From Polystyrenella longa (GTDB lineage Bacteria > Planctomycetota > Planctomycetia > Planctomycetales > Planctomycetaceae), in assembly GCF_007750395.1 (NCBI RefSeq), contig NZ_CP036281.1:3123001-3187000 (forward strand): a stretch of 64,000 bases of DNA, in the 5' to 3' direction. The position numbers and the translations under genes were made by a program. Of this stretch, positions 44,201 to 54,591 are shown piece after piece. A model generated the notes under the pieces. It did not search any database. It was not told where the DNA came from and worked only from the letters and a program-made list of their open reading frames with translations. How positions within the stretch are numbered: the first letter of the stretch is position 1; every line of letters begins with the position of its first letter.

Positions 44201-45406
44201 ATGCGCGAAGATATCAAAGTCTATGTCATTAAAAAGGCATCGAAAAAGTTCCTGTATATGAAGTATGTCGATCCAGAAACGAATCGAGAGATCACACGAT
44301 CAACGAAAACGAACCGCATGAAGGAAGCCATCAGGGCTGCTGGCCGATGGGAATCGGAATTGCGTAGCGGTCAGTACAAAGGCACATGCCGAACGAAATG
44401 GGAGGATTTCCGCGAACGGTATGAAGTGGAGCATGTTTCAGGGTTGTCGCCTGAAACGGACGCGAAGATCAGTGCAGTTTTCAACATGGTCGAACAGATA
44501 CTTAACCCGAAACGATTGGCCGAACTGACAGCGGCGAACATCAGCCGTTATCAATCAGAACTGCGACACCTCGGGCGATCAGAGCAGACCATCAAAAGCC
44601 ACACCACTCACCTCAAGGCTGCGCTCAATTGGGCGGTTAGTGTTGAACTGTTGCCAAAGGCGCCGAAGATCAGTCTTCCATCGAGAGCGAAAGGGGCAAC
44701 CATGATGAAGGGGAGACCGATCACAGGCGAGGAATTCGAGAGGATGATTGCCTGCACGGAGAGCATCGTCAAATCATCCGAGAAGGCCAGTGAATGGAGA
44801 TTGCTGCTCAATGGTATCTGGCATTCGGGGCTCAGACTGGGCGAAGCTCTGAACCTTACGTGGGACAATCCCGACAAACTGCAAATAGAGTTTATTCGAG
44901 ATCGGGTGATGATCCTGATTCCAGCGGAACTGGAGAAAGGGAACCGAGACCGGAGATTGCCGACCATTCCTGCATTCGCTGAATTGATTTCCTCAGTTCC
45001 CGAATCAGAGCGGACTGGTTACGTATTCAACCCACCACCAATGCGACACACGGAATCAGGGAGACTGGTCGATGAACAGGTGGGCCGCATTATTACCAAG
45101 ATCGGAAAGAAGGCGGGAGTTAAGGTCTCAGAGAAAGGGGGCAAAGTGAAGTATGCCAGCGCTCACGACCTGAGACGATCATTTGCAGCCCGGTTGGCTC
45201 TCAAAGTGCCTGCTCAACAGCTTATGCAGATGATGCGACACGAAAGCATCGAAACGACTCTCAAGTTTTATGTGGGCCAGGATGCCGATAATCTGTCTGA
45301 TTTGGTCTATTCTGCCTTCGAGAATGGGCACTCTCGGGACTTTTTACGGGACCCTGCCCCAATTGAGGCCAAAAGCCCACCTCAGAGGGTTGATGTAAAG
45401 GGTTAA
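44201..45406 (+). CDS. Tyrosine recombinase (element integrase)
   Basis: 401 residues. An N-terminal arm-binding region, a core-binding domain (about 60-165: ISRYQSELRHLGRSEQTIKSHTTHLKAALNWAV) and the catalytic domain. Catalytic residues: Arg in HSGLRLGEALNL, Lys in the following beta hairpin, HDLRRSFAARL (His/Arg), His in RHESIETTLKFYVG and the nucleophile Tyr just after (KFYV). It integrates and, with a directionality factor, excises the element at tRNA-Leu. The stop is 22 bases before the tRNA, and the gene's 3' end carries the promoter that now serves the tRNA. Confidence 0.95.
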   Translation: MREDIKVYVIKKASKKFLYMKYVDPETNREITRSTKTNRMKEAIRAAGRWESELRSGQYKGTCRTKWEDFRERYEVEHVSGLSPETDAKISAVFNMVEQILNPKRLAELTAANISRYQSELRHLGRSEQTIKSHTTHLKAALNWAVSVELLPKAPKISLPSRAKGATMMKGRPITGEEFERMIACTESIVKSSEKASEWRLLLNGIWHSGLRLGEALNLTWDNPDKLQIEFIRDRVMILIPAELEKGNRDRRLPTIPAFAELISSVPESERTGYVFNPPPMRHTESGRLVDEQVGRIITKIGKKAGVKVSEKGGKVKYASAHDLRRSFAARLALKVPAQQLMQMMRHESIETTLKFYVGQDADNLSDLVYSAFENGHSRDFLRDPAPIEAKSPPQRVDVKG

Positions 45407-45419
45407 GGCTACCTACAAT
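45390..45419 (+). promoter_or_regulatory. Element-borne promoter of tRNA-Leu
   Basis: TTGATG (45390-45395), 18-bp spacer, TACAAT (45414-45419), ending nine bases before the mature 5' end of the tRNA. It overlaps the integrase 3' end. Confidence 0.55.
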
Positions 45420-45427
45420 ACGACATA

Positions 45428-45511
<84 letters not shown>

Positions 45512-45524
45512 CTTATTACTTCAT

Positions 45525-45560
45525 AAGGACTTACGTCATATGGGCGTAGGTCCTTTTTTC
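45525..45560 (+). terminator. Terminator after tRNA-Leu
   Basis: AAGGACTTACG (45525-45535) pairs with CGTAGGTCCTT (45545-45555) with one T-G, followed by TTTTC. Confidence 0.85.
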
Positions 45561-45696
45561 GTTTCCAAGCGTAACTCGGAACAAAGTCGGAACAAGTTGG
45601 CATCCATAGGGCCTACACATTGCTCGTCGAAGAACGGTCTGCGGCATATACTTTCTTGTCCAAACGCAATGGGGCGTGCGGCACCGGGAATCAAGT

Positions 45697-46968
45697 ATGG
45701 CCAGCCTTCACAAAGACCGTAAATCGTCCAATTTCAGTATTCGCTTTCGTTACGAAGGGAGGAATATCAATCGGTCCCTTAGGACTTCGGATAAACGAAA
45801 AGCGGCTGGAATCTGCTCGCGTATTGAAGAGACACTACTATTGCTGGAGGGCGGTAGGATTGAAATTCCTGCGAGTACTGAGCCTCTTGACTTTATTTTC
45901 TCCGACGGCAAGAAGACCGGGAAAACAGTCTCGACAAAAACAAAACATTGGGGACTGACCGAATTCTGTGCCATTTACGAGCAACGGCTCCCTCAAGGAC
46001 ATAAAGAAGCTTCAACACTGCATGGAGAGCGGATTCACTTCAATCATCTCCAGAGGCATTTAGGCCCGAACAGAAAGGTGCAATTTATCACCAAAGCAAA
46101 CTTGCAGGAGTACGTCGCGAAGCGTTTACAGGATACTCATCACGGAAAACCAATTCAACCAGATACCGTTCGCAAAGAATTGGTCACTTTTCGGATGCTT
46201 TGGAACTGGGGAGTTCAAGAAGATCTTCTTACGGGACCTTCTCCCACTAAGCATGTTGTGTTCCCCCTGACAGACGAGAAGCCCCCCTTTATGACGTGCC
46301 AGGAAATAGAACGTATTATTGCCCGAGGAGGACTTACCGAAGCAGAGGAGAGACGGCTTTGGGAATCAGTTTACCTGGAGACCTCTGAGGTTGGTGAGGT
46401 TTTAGAGTACATCCGAAATAACGCTCGCTACCCTTTCATTTATCCGATGATGGTATTCGTGGCTCATACCTCAGCCCGCCGCAGCGAAATGGTGAGATCA
46501 CTAATTGAAGATATCGACTTTCGATCTCGCACGGTTGTGCTGCGTGAGAAAAAGAAAAGCCGAACAAAGGCAATGACATTTCGCCGCGTGGATATGAGCC
46601 CACTGCTTTATCGCGTCCTGCAGGAATGGATTCAGAATCATCCTGGGGGCCAGCAGACGTTCTGCCAGTTACGCGGGTTTCAACAAGCGTTACCGCTTAC
46701 CGTCTGGCAAGCTCATTATCATCTAAAACAAACCGTGTCTAACAGCGATTGGAGCTTTTTAACGGGATTCCATATCTTTCGACACTCGTTCGCATCCAAC
46801 CTGGCCGCTGCTGAGGTGGATCAACGGGTTATTGACGAATTCATGGGACATCAAACCGAAGAAATGAGACGCCGCTACCGACATCTGTTTCCAGCCCAGA
46901 GGAGAGCGGCGATTGAGTCCATCTTTGGCGAAGAGGACGATAGGAATCAAGGTTCGCTTGCCAGTTAA
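45697..46968 (+). CDS. Second tyrosine recombinase
   Basis: 423 residues from the ATG at 45697. SAM-like core-binding part around 90-180, then the catalytic domain: Arg in AHTSARRSEMVRSL, Lys in REKKKSRTKA, His-x-x-Arg in FHIFRHSFASNL, His in MGHQTEEMRRRYRHL and Tyr in the same stretch. It is unrelated in detail to the first integrase. Its place directly after tRNA-Leu suggests a second element inserted at the 3' side of the same tRNA, but no matching repeat was found to the right. The gene appears intact. Confidence 0.88.
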   Translation: MASLHKDRKSSNFSIRFRYEGRNINRSLRTSDKRKAAGICSRIEETLLLLEGGRIEIPASTEPLDFIFSDGKKTGKTVSTKTKHWGLTEFCAIYEQRLPQGHKEASTLHGERIHFNHLQRHLGPNRKVQFITKANLQEYVAKRLQDTHHGKPIQPDTVRKELVTFRMLWNWGVQEDLLTGPSPTKHVVFPLTDEKPPFMTCQEIERIIARGGLTEAEERRLWESVYLETSEVGEVLEYIRNNARYPFIYPMMVFVAHTSARRSEMVRSLIEDIDFRSRTVVLREKKKSRTKAMTFRRVDMSPLLYRVLQEWIQNHPGGQQTFCQLRGFQQALPLTVWQAHYHLKQTVSNSDWSFLTGFHIFRHSFASNLAAAEVDQRVIDEFMGHQTEEMRRRYRHLFPAQRRAAIESIFGEEDDRNQGSLAS

Positions 46969-47122
46969 ACTGGAACCATCGCATGATCAACCAGCTTGGC
47001 AATCACAAGCGTTGTTTTCCATAAGATAAATTATCACATTTAGCTTAATAGGTGGGGCACTGTCTATCCCCAAACGCGAAAACTGACTAATTTCAACGGT
47101 TTGATAGAAGGAGTTTTTACAA

Positions 47123-48029
47123 ATGGAACCAAGAAATCACACTCACCTCTCGCTCGAAGAGCGTCGTCAAATTCATCAATTGCTTAGCAGGAAGATGCCT
47201 GTGGTTGCTATTGCGCAAGAATTGGGGCGTCATCGCTCGACGATATTTCGAGAAGTTCAACGCAACAGCTAATTCGATGAAGATAAAATTTACAACGGTT
47301 AATTTCATGTGAATGCCCATGAATTTGCATCCCGGCGCCGACATACGCTTCGTAAACTGTTGCAACGTGGAGATTTACGAGCATTTGTAATCAGCAAGCT
47401 AAAGATAGCCTGGTCGCCGGAACAAATTGCGGGCTTTTTAAGGCGTCTTTCCCTCCCCAGTTCTTTTCACGTGTCATGAAACGATTTATGCTTTCATTTA
47501 CAGCCGTGAAGGACGTATGTTGCGACTTTATAAATATCTTTGCCGGAGGTTCATTAATAGACGCAAACGTGGCCGTAGAACACCCAGGCACCTTCGAGGT
47601 GTACCGAAACGTCTTTTTATTCCCAATCGTCCTGATCAAGTTGGAGATAGGCGGAACTTTGGTCATTGGGAAGGTGATCTGGTGATTTTTCGACGCGAAC
47701 ATGGCAATGTGACATCACTGGTCGAACGCAAAAGTAGATTCACGGTTTTAATTAAGAACCAGAATCGAAAATCAGCAGTTGTTGTTGGCCAAATCAAAGA
47801 CCACCTAACGTCCCTGCCCCAATTATCGCGGCGTTCAGTAACCTTTGATCGCGGATCGGGATTTATGGGTTGGCGGGCTCTGAATCCGCATCTGGGTCTT
47901 GATAGCTATTATTGCGACGCTCGTTCTCCTTGGCAAAAAGGAACAAACGAAAATACGAATGGCAGAATTAGGAGGTTTTTGCCCAATGAGACGAATTGGC
48001 ATGCCTTTAAAAATCTGAACCAGTTGTAA
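47123..48029 (+). pseudogene. Broken IS30-family transposase
   Basis: Starts MEPRNHTHLSLEERRQIHQLL with an HTH (VVAIAQELGRHRSTIFREV), typical of IS30, but a TAA at 47271 and frame changes follow. The rest continues in other frames, with the DDE region intact in 47517-48029: HWEGDLV (first Asp), TFDRGSGF (second Asp region) and ARSPWQKGTNENTNGRIRRFLP (Glu). An inactive remnant. Confidence 0.85.
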
Positions 48030-48072
48030 TGAGGGAAACCGGAGTCCATAATGGACTTCAAGGAGAACTTCA

Positions 48073-48153
48073 ATGACAACGAAAAAGCGAAAACGACACA
48101 CGCCTGAGCAGAACAGTACGCCACGTCAATTGCATGGATTTTCTGCAGCGTGA
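48073..48153 (+). pseudogene. IS3-family OrfA 5' fragment
   Basis: MTTKKRKRHTPEQ at the start matches the beginning of IS3-type OrfA proteins; the sequence then departs and stops after 26 codons. It lies 40 bases after the IS30 remnant and is preceded by CAAGGAGAACTTCA. Only the start of the element survives. Confidence 0.6.
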
Positions 48154-48183
48154 TTCAAGAATTCCGGCCTCAGGATTTCAGCT

Positions 48184-50109
48184 TTACTCTACGCTGCGTT
48201 GCCCTAGCTCACAAGGCATATCCGATATGGCATTCCACTCGTCGACGTCGTCAGAAGTAAACCTATAAACGTAAATGGAAGCACCAACACAATCCATAGG
48301 AACTCTAGATTCTACCCATTTACAAAACTTCGTTTGTTTGACTGAACATGCTGGATACCGGTCTCCCGTTTCATATGAAGTTGCACACGCCAAATTCAGG
48401 CATGTAACACTAATTGCGAGATACCCCACTTTCGGGCAAGTTGGAACGCGTGCGAAACGTCCGACTGACTCAGTGGGCATAAACGTGCTATTCAGCCTAA
48501 GTTCTGAGCTTAAACCAGGATAGGGCCAAGGACATGGTGAATATACGGCAACATGAAGCGAGGCGTTGAACGATTTTTTGGCATACCACCTATCTAATAT
48601 TAAAATATCTTGTCCCCAATCGTTCTCAGAATAGATGAACTTTCTATGCATTCCTCCCACTTCACAGCTGACGCTTGAAAAGTAGCCTAAGTAGCTAGGA
48701 TGCCATGGAAGAACTGACAGCGGAATGCCCAACAGTAACGTCGCCCCAAAGCATTTACGCCAAACCCTGCCTTCATTTCGGTTGGATGCCATTATAACGC
48801 CTGTGAGAACGGCTACACACGGAAAAAGCGGCAATAAATACCGAGATGCGTTTATCGAGTTATTGTAATTTACCGCCCCTGTAACGAGTAAAGAAAACAA
48901 TACGAACAGCCAAACCTTACTGAACTCATACCTAGATCGCCACAAAGAAACTACTGCCATTATCATCAAAATCCAATATACCTCCGGCAATTTCGCGGCC
49001 ATCGTAATGACGTAGTACATTGGCCATCCCGACCTCCGTACTTGTCCATTATAATAATTCTCCCAGCCGGATTCAAAGTCGGCAAGTTGCTTGTCCAGTC
49101 CGTAGAAATATGGTTCCGGAAGTAGCCCTAATGTCCAGTTCGCGAAAAATGGTGGACCCAGCGATACAATGGATTGGATATCTGTCAGATGAGTCGACTG
49201 ATACGCCACCTCTTGTCTGAATTTCACGGGTGGGAGCGATAGATAGCCGGCAGAAATGACCAGCACGCTAACTAACATAATTCCAATAAGCACTAAGGAC
49301 ACTTCCCCAATTGTACGAATAACCTTTCGGCATAGACACACTTGGAATATAGGAGAGTACCCGGCATCGCCAACTTCACTTGATGGCAGCTCATTGCCCT
49401 TGAGTCCATAACATCGTAAACAAGCGATCGCAATTTCATAAGCAGCATTTATTATGAGCACCACATACAATAAAGTTAATGAAAATTTTGTAATCTGTGC
49501 CACTCCGATGACCAAACCTGTCCATAGCACCCGTAATAAGAGGGGCTTTTCGAACACGTGGCGTATAGAGTCGATACAAACAATTGCCATTAGGGCCGAG
49601 GGCATATCGGGGGATGCAATCGCTGCATAAGACAACGCAAATGGATTAAAGCACCACATTAATGAACCGACAACGTTTGCATAGCCGCCAAATATTCGTT
49701 GTGAAATGCAAGAAATTACTACCGCTGCGATGATATAACAACCTACTGACACCATGCGAGCCATTGTGAACATCCAATATACGGATTCTCCATTCGACTC
49801 CAGAAACACTTCCGCCAATAGAACTTCCGTACGCCTGCTGGAGTGCTCAAGCAACAAGTTTTCTGGGACTGACAAACCCTTAGCATAAGCCGGAAGGCTC
49901 ATCAATAGCTTGGCGAAGGGCGGATTGTGCGCATACGTATGCCATGAACCATGCTCCCAATAGCTTAATCCCGCACATACGTGCGCCGCCTCGTTATGCG
50001 TGACAGATGTTGACATGGCCGCACTAATGGCAGTAAGTGCACCATAAATTACTATGCCGGCAGTTATTATCCATGATCGCCTTGATGTCGAGCCATTCAC
50101 TTGCAACAC
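48184..50109 (-). CDS. Membrane glycosyltransferase (family 39 / PMT-like)
   Basis: 641 residues with about ten or more membrane spans. The first luminal loop has an acidic residue in THNEAAHVCAGLSYWEHG, placed like the catalytic Asp/Glu of PMT-type GT39/ArnT proteins; ENDWGQDILILDRWYAKK near the C-terminus is a mark of this planctomycete group. Likely transfers a sugar from a polyprenyl-phosphate donor to a glycan or protein outside the membrane. The gene is intact but flanked on both sides by IS remnants. Substrate unknown. Confidence 0.8.
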   Translation of the reverse strand: MLQVNGSTSRRSWIITAGIVIYGALTAISAAMSTSVTHNEAAHVCAGLSYWEHGSWHTYAHNPPFAKLLMSLPAYAKGLSVPENLLLEHSSRRTEVLLAEVFLESNGESVYWMFTMARMVSVGCYIIAAVVISCISQRIFGGYANVVGSLMWCFNPFALSYAAIASPDMPSALMAIVCIDSIRHVFEKPLLLRVLWTGLVIGVAQITKFSLTLLYVVLIINAAYEIAIACLRCYGLKGNELPSSEVGDAGYSPIFQVCLCRKVIRTIGEVSLVLIGIMLVSVLVISAGYLSLPPVKFRQEVAYQSTHLTDIQSIVSLGPPFFANWTLGLLPEPYFYGLDKQLADFESGWENYYNGQVRRSGWPMYYVITMAAKLPEVYWILMIMAVVSLWRSRYEFSKVWLFVLFSLLVTGAVNYNNSINASRYLLPLFPCVAVLTGVIMASNRNEGRVWRKCFGATLLLGIPLSVLPWHPSYLGYFSSVSCEVGGMHRKFIYSENDWGQDILILDRWYAKKSFNASLHVAVYSPCPWPYPGLSSELRLNSTFMPTESVGRFARVPTCPKVGYLAISVTCLNLACATSYETGDRYPACSVKQTKFCKWVESRVPMDCVGASIYVYRFTSDDVDEWNAISDMPCELGQRSVE

Positions 50110-50236
50110 TCCAGTCGAAGAAAATCTGAGAACAACATGCTATGAACTTAAAGGCAAAGCAGTTGCAAAACCATGAACCTACTGAACAGTTTGGCCTGTT
50201 GATTGCATTGTCATGTCTTCGAAAGGAGACTCAACA

Positions 50237-50919
50237 ATGGAATTGACGCTGGAGCTGTACCCCTCACTCGAACGGTACCTTGCAGCGTCCAGGACGGACT
50301 GTGTTACGGAATTCACTGATGAGCCATGGCTTTTGATCGAAGACCTCTTTCCTTGGGAAGGCCCGACTCGCTTGGGAGCGACTCGTAGAACAACTCCAGT
50401 TGGATGGCAAGATCGACTGTTCGGAAGGCATGGCAGACGGCGCATTGGCCCCTGCAAAAAAAAAGGGGGGAATGCGTTGGTCCCACCAAGTGCGGCAAGG
50501 AGACCAAGATCATGTTGCTCGTCGATGGTCGTCAAGGAACGCCCCTGAGTGCGGAGGTTCATAGCGCATCGCCTGCTGAAGAGAAGTTGATTGAACCGCT
50601 GCTCGATCATTCCGTGATCCCTTATCGTGATCCGACTCGCCTGCTCTAGGATAAAGCTGCCGACAGTGATGCGCTGCGACACCGGCTTCAGTGTTGGCGA
50701 GGAATTGAACTGATTTTGCCGCATAAGAAGAACAGAAAGAAGAAGGCGATCCAGGACGGTCGAACCCTACGCCGCTATCGCCGACGCTGGAAAATCGAAC
50801 GCACCATCGGCTGGTTGAAGACCTACCGGCGCATCGTGGTTCGCTACGAATACTAAGCTCATCTGTTCCACGGCTTCGTGCAACTCGCTTGTCTGTTCAC
50901 TATACTTAAGAGGTTTTGA
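50237..50919 (+). pseudogene. Broken IS5-family transposase
   Basis: The N-terminal frame reads EFTDEPWLLIEDLFPWEGPTR, as in IS5/IS1031 transposases; the frame changes at about 50400-50550, then continues GKETKIMLLVDGRQGTPLS and [13 protein letters not shown], and ends [22 protein letters not shown] with a stop in the middle. AAAGGAGACTCAACA precedes the first ATG. Several disablements; inactive. Confidence 0.85.
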
Positions 50920-51056
50920 AGCTGCCTTGCCTCTAACCAGGATGCCATTCAAATCGGTTGATCAGCCAAGTATATTAGACCACTTTGGCAAGCTCCCTGA
51001 ATACCACTCCTTGGGTGAAGGCTGTTACACCCGTCCACCATCAGGAGTTCACAACT

Positions 51057-51164
51057 ATGCAGAGCCCGACAAATAATCGCAACGCACCTCATCAATCGCA
51101 ACTTCACGCAACAACAGTTGCGATTCCGATTCCATTCGTCGCCCTGTCAGGGTTTCTCGAGTGA
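51057..51164 (+). CDS. Possible 35-residue peptide
   Basis: 35 codons behind TCAGGAGTTCACAACT. No family recognised; rich in Asn, Gln, Thr, Pro and with a hydrophobic end. It lies in the 258-base gap between the IS5 remnant and the DUF1573 gene and may be chance. Confidence 0.25.
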   Translation: MQSPTNNRNAPHQSQLHATTVAIPIPFVALSGFLE

Positions 51165-51177
51165 GTTCTCGTCCCAA

Positions 51178-52278
51178 TTATTTTACAATTCCTGACACTG
51201 GGATTACCAAGTCGGGTAGATCCCCCTCGAAGTCAATGGTCACATCTGCTGAAAAACGCCCAGTCTCCGATGGGGCGGTAATGGTAACCGAAATATTCTC
51301 ATTATTAGACTCATCATTTACATTTACCACGTCATCCGGAACAGCCTTGATTGAGTCAATATTGGGGTACTTGGCGTCCTTATCATGCACAATCAAAGAA
51401 ATCTCACGAGTCAAGATCTGACCGGGAGATACGGCCCCTACGAAAAGGAGCCTAACCCTAGGTTTTACAACATGGAGTATATCAATTCTAGCAGGTAATT
51501 TCGTCGGAGATAGATTGTTATTCCATTTAAGTAAGAGGTGAGACTGGTGCATCCCAAGAGGCATGGGATCTTTGGCTGCCAACTTGATTTCGATTGTATC
51601 TCTCCATGACTGCTCTGTTTCATCTGGATGGCGAACAAAGCGGGCCGACTTTTTGCTGACCGACACCGGCTTAAATATTCCAAAATCTGATTTGTCTTGG
51701 ATTAGTTCTAGTGGTTCTTCATCCTCCTTCCTCAAATATTGGGCGGTGACCGCAGTTTCGATAGATTCCCCTAATACTGCTTTTTCCAGAATTTCTTCAG
51801 GCCCAATATCAAGCAGTTTTGAAAAATTCATGTTCATAACGAGATTGACAGGAATACCCGGGCTGGAAGTAACCTGAGCGATCGCCGAAAACTCTCCGAA
51901 TTTTCGCTTGTTAACTGCCATGACTACATCTATCGGTTTATTTGGTAGGATGGTTTTCCCTGCTAACTCAGGTTTGACTGTTACCGCCCCACAACACATG
52001 TGTTTTACAGACTTAATTTCAACAGGCTCCGTTCCTATAACTGAGATTGTAAAACTACCTTCAACATAGTCACTGGATACCTCGCCCATCTCTAGTGTTT
52101 CCGGAAGAACCTTTAATCCACTTGTGACCTGTGTTGCTGTACGAGTCTCTATAAAAGTGTCATTTGCGCCACTATCAGCCAACGGCGCCAAGTCATACGG
52201 TAAATCCGATTCACTAGCACACGACATCATCATAAGACTAGTTGTCAACAGCACTAAATATTGTACAGTTTTCCGCAT
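51178..52278 (-). CDS. DUF1573 lipoprotein
   Basis: 366 residues with signal peptide and lipobox (MMMSC). Residues about 50-150 match DUF1573 (VLPETLEMGEVSSDYVEGSFTISVIGTEPVEIKSVKHMCCGAVTV), an immunoglobulin-like beta domain found in many surface proteins of planctomycetes and Bacteroidetes; at least one more beta domain follows. The ATG at 52278 begins the lipoprotein signal. It is the last gene of the co-oriented cluster starting at 58438, 255 bases after the C39-like gene. Likely an envelope partner of that system. Confidence 0.8.
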   Translation of the reverse strand: MRKTVQYLVLLTTSLMMMSCASESDLPYDLAPLADSGANDTFIETRTATQVTSGLKVLPETLEMGEVSSDYVEGSFTISVIGTEPVEIKSVKHMCCGAVTVKPELAGKTILPNKPIDVVMAVNKRKFGEFSAIAQVTSSPGIPVNLVMNMNFSKLLDIGPEEILEKAVLGESIETAVTAQYLRKEDEEPLELIQDKSDFGIFKPVSVSKKSARFVRHPDETEQSWRDTIEIKLAAKDPMPLGMHQSHLLLKWNNNLSPTKLPARIDILHVVKPRVRLLFVGAVSPGQILTREISLIVHDKDAKYPNIDSIKAVPDDVVNVNDESNNENISVTITAPSETGRFSADVTIDFEGDLPDLVIPVSGIVK

Positions 52279-52533
52279 CCTGTTTCTTCTTTCACTTTGT
52301 TTAGAAGTGGTCCTGAAACCCTCTGATGGGTTGTACTGAACCTTGTATTGTAGATTCGAAAACAGCCACAACCGGGTTTTAGTGAGTCATTATTCCTGCG
52401 AGAGCTATCCAGAGACACTGGCAGGTAGCACCGGTGCCGCAACCAACCGTAGAACAGAATATTTATGCATTGGAAATCGACGTCTTCATCGTTTGCACTC
52501 CACTCATCTCACTGACGCACTTGCGGTATGTCT

Positions 52534-53139
52534 TCATACGTAAACCTTATTTTTTTCTCGTCTCCAAGACCTAAATCCGAAATACAGCGATGCCACCAAA
52601 CAACATCCAAATAGTACATACAATCCCGTCACGTTCGCAAACGAAGGTCTTGTTGTTAGCAACTCTCCTTTCCAATACCTCTGCAACTTGCTTAACGGCA
52701 TGACGATGTTCGGCTTGAGTTTTGTAGCGTCTGCTAACACTGCTCTTCCGTCGTCGTCTAAATGTTTTAACACTACGAAATGACCAGCGTCCGTCTGCCC
52801 GCTAGCATCCTGGATAAATATAATACTCGGAGTCGGAAGATTCCGTGCGTCGATAGTTGATTCCACGCGATATGAGACGGTTGGAACAGAAAATCTTCTG
52901 AGTACGGTTGCCAAATCAGCAAATGACAGCGTCATTAGTTCTGTTGCTTCATGATCTCGAAGGAATTCTTTCTCCACATCTGAATATGTCACGTCTTGCC
53001 CGTTTAGCTTTAAAAGTAACGTAGTGCTTGCCACGCCACAGGGCACCTTTTTATTGGCCAATGTGTCGGTGTTGTCACTGGCGAACATTACGCAAGGCGT
53101 AATGAATGACAGAACGATAAATACACTGCAACGAAACAT
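52534..53139 (-). CDS. Exported, membrane-anchored C39-like cysteine peptidase
   Basis: 201 residues. Signal peptide (about 1-20), then a C39 peptidase core: VPCGVASTTLLLKLNG with C34, AGHFVVLKH with H120, and VLADAT with D137, in the family order. The Gln normally six residues before the Cys (oxyanion hole) is not there, so activity may be altered. A C-terminal transmembrane helix (about 172-190) is followed by a basic tail. C39 enzymes normally sit on ABC exporters in the cytoplasm and cut after Gly-Gly; this one would face outside. It starts 12 bases after the 479-residue gene's stop, so the two form an operon. Confidence 0.75.
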   Translation of the reverse strand: MFRCSVFIVLSFITPCVMFASDNTDTLANKKVPCGVASTTLLLKLNGQDVTYSDVEKEFLRDHEATELMTLSFADLATVLRRFSVPTVSYRVESTIDARNLPTPSIIFIQDASGQTDAGHFVVLKHLDDDGRAVLADATKLKPNIVMPLSKLQRYWKGELLTTRPSFANVTGLYVLFGCCLVASLYFGFRSWRREKNKVYV

Positions 53140-53151
53140 TACAGAATGACC

Positions 53152-54591
53152 TCACTTCGCATTTCTTTTCTTTTTTCGGACCTGTGATACATAATAAAAG
53201 CCGATGGCTAATACGGCTAACAGATTGGCAGCTACAACCCACAACGTAGGGTTATTGAGTAGCGTTGCTTTACTTGAATTACCCTTAGATTTATCGGCGA
53301 AATCGTCAACCACATCCTCAATTTCACCGATAACCCGAGATTCCGCTTTCGTCTTGTCATAGACAGCCGTCGAATCGGGAAATTCCATTGCATAATTTTC
53401 GAGTGCTCGTTCTTTAACTTCCGACACACTCCATTTCGCAACCTCTGAAGGTACTTGCGCAACTGTCTTTATAGTCTTGGTTCGGATCAGTTCTTCAATG
53501 GAGGTAGGTACGTGCCCCTCAATGCCAGGGTCATTAATCCTATAAGTGATGGTTCCAGATATTGGGTAAAACTTTCCCTCGGAAACCTCTTTTATCTCTA
53601 TGTCGTGCATACTCTCTCTGCTTAATTCTCCATCGTGAGAATTTTCAACAACGACCGGAATTCCGTCAACGATATTCCGGGAAAATCGCTCTATTCGAAT
53701 TGGCAAGAAACCCTTTGTGGTATCTATATAAGCCGTTTGTCCACTGAATAGCTGCAAACGAGTCCCATACTCTTCCCGTTGACCAGCAGTGAGAAACGCC
53801 TCAACAGGCTTCTCCTCTGAATACTCCATAACAATAATATCAGGAGACAAGCCTTCTAAAAGCGGACCATTTGTTATGATTTTGTAACTATCTCGATTAT
53901 GCAGAAAAAATTGGTCTATTTCATGAGCGGGACCACCGTTGTGCGGTGTTATATATCCAAATGGGGGCAGTGAAATGTTCGCCACAGGAGGGTAATTCAC
54001 AAGTATTGTTGCGGTCTGTCCACCATAGCTATCCACTCCGTGCCACATTCGAAAGAGATCGTCATTGCCGGGCGAATATGCAAGAACTTGAATATCGGAA
54101 TGGGTGGTGAGGAGATTGCCTGGAACAGGGGACGCGATTTTGCTGATTGAAAGGGGACCTGTGTCCTGTTTCGGAAGGCAGAGCACAAAACCGTTCCAGT
54201 CCGTTGAAAATCCTAAATAGATCGTTCTTACTCCTCGATTTTTCGGTGACTCCAGCATCGACTTATAACTGGATATCCTGCTGATTAACTGATTTCTTAT
54301 ACTGCCGTCGGAACTATTTGTCAGTTCTTGTTCCGTTTGGTGTATCGCGCGCTCAATCATGGTAAACCATGCCTCTTTAAACTCCCTCGAAGTACTCCAG
54401 CACAGGGTGAGGCCCTCAAATGATTTGCGATTCCCATCAAATCCGGCGATCACATCCTCTGGCGTCCATTCCTCAAAACGGTCGTCAGCATATAGCGAAG
54501 AAGCCGCAAGTATGGATAATGTCGTAATTAAAGCTATCGTCCGCGCAGAGTGAGCGGGACAGTAAGAAATGAACAACGCAATGGCATGCAT
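53152..54591 (-). CDS. Large exported protein with C-terminal membrane anchor
   Basis: 479 residues. Signal peptide (about 15-36), a long beta-rich ectodomain, and a C-terminal transmembrane helix (about 450-468) with a Lys/Arg tail. A segment GQTAYIDTTKGFLPIRIERFSR resembles LolA/LolB-like or outer-membrane lipoprotein carrier sequences of planctomycetes, but the match is weak. It shares the signal-plus-C-terminal-anchor layout with the C39-like neighbour, suggesting they sit together in the membrane. Function unknown. Confidence 0.7.
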   Translation of the reverse strand: MHAIALFISYCPAHSARTIALITTLSILAASSLYADDRFEEWTPEDVIAGFDGNRKSFEGLTLCWSTSREFKEAWFTMIERAIHQTEQELTNSSDGSIRNQLISRISSYKSMLESPKNRGVRTIYLGFSTDWNGFVLCLPKQDTGPLSISKIASPVPGNLLTTHSDIQVLAYSPGNDDLFRMWHGVDSYGGQTATILVNYPPVANISLPPFGYITPHNGGPAHEIDQFFLHNRDSYKIITNGPLLEGLSPDIIVMEYSEEKPVEAFLTAGQREEYGTRLQLFSGQTAYIDTTKGFLPIRIERFSRNIVDGIPVVVENSHDGELSRESMHDIEIKEVSEGKFYPISGTITYRINDPGIEGHVPTSIEELIRTKTIKTVAQVPSEVAKWSVSEVKERALENYAMEFPDSTAVYDKTKAESRVIGEIEDVVDDFADKSKGNSSKATLLNNPTLWVVAANLLAVLAIGFYYVSQVRKKKRNAK

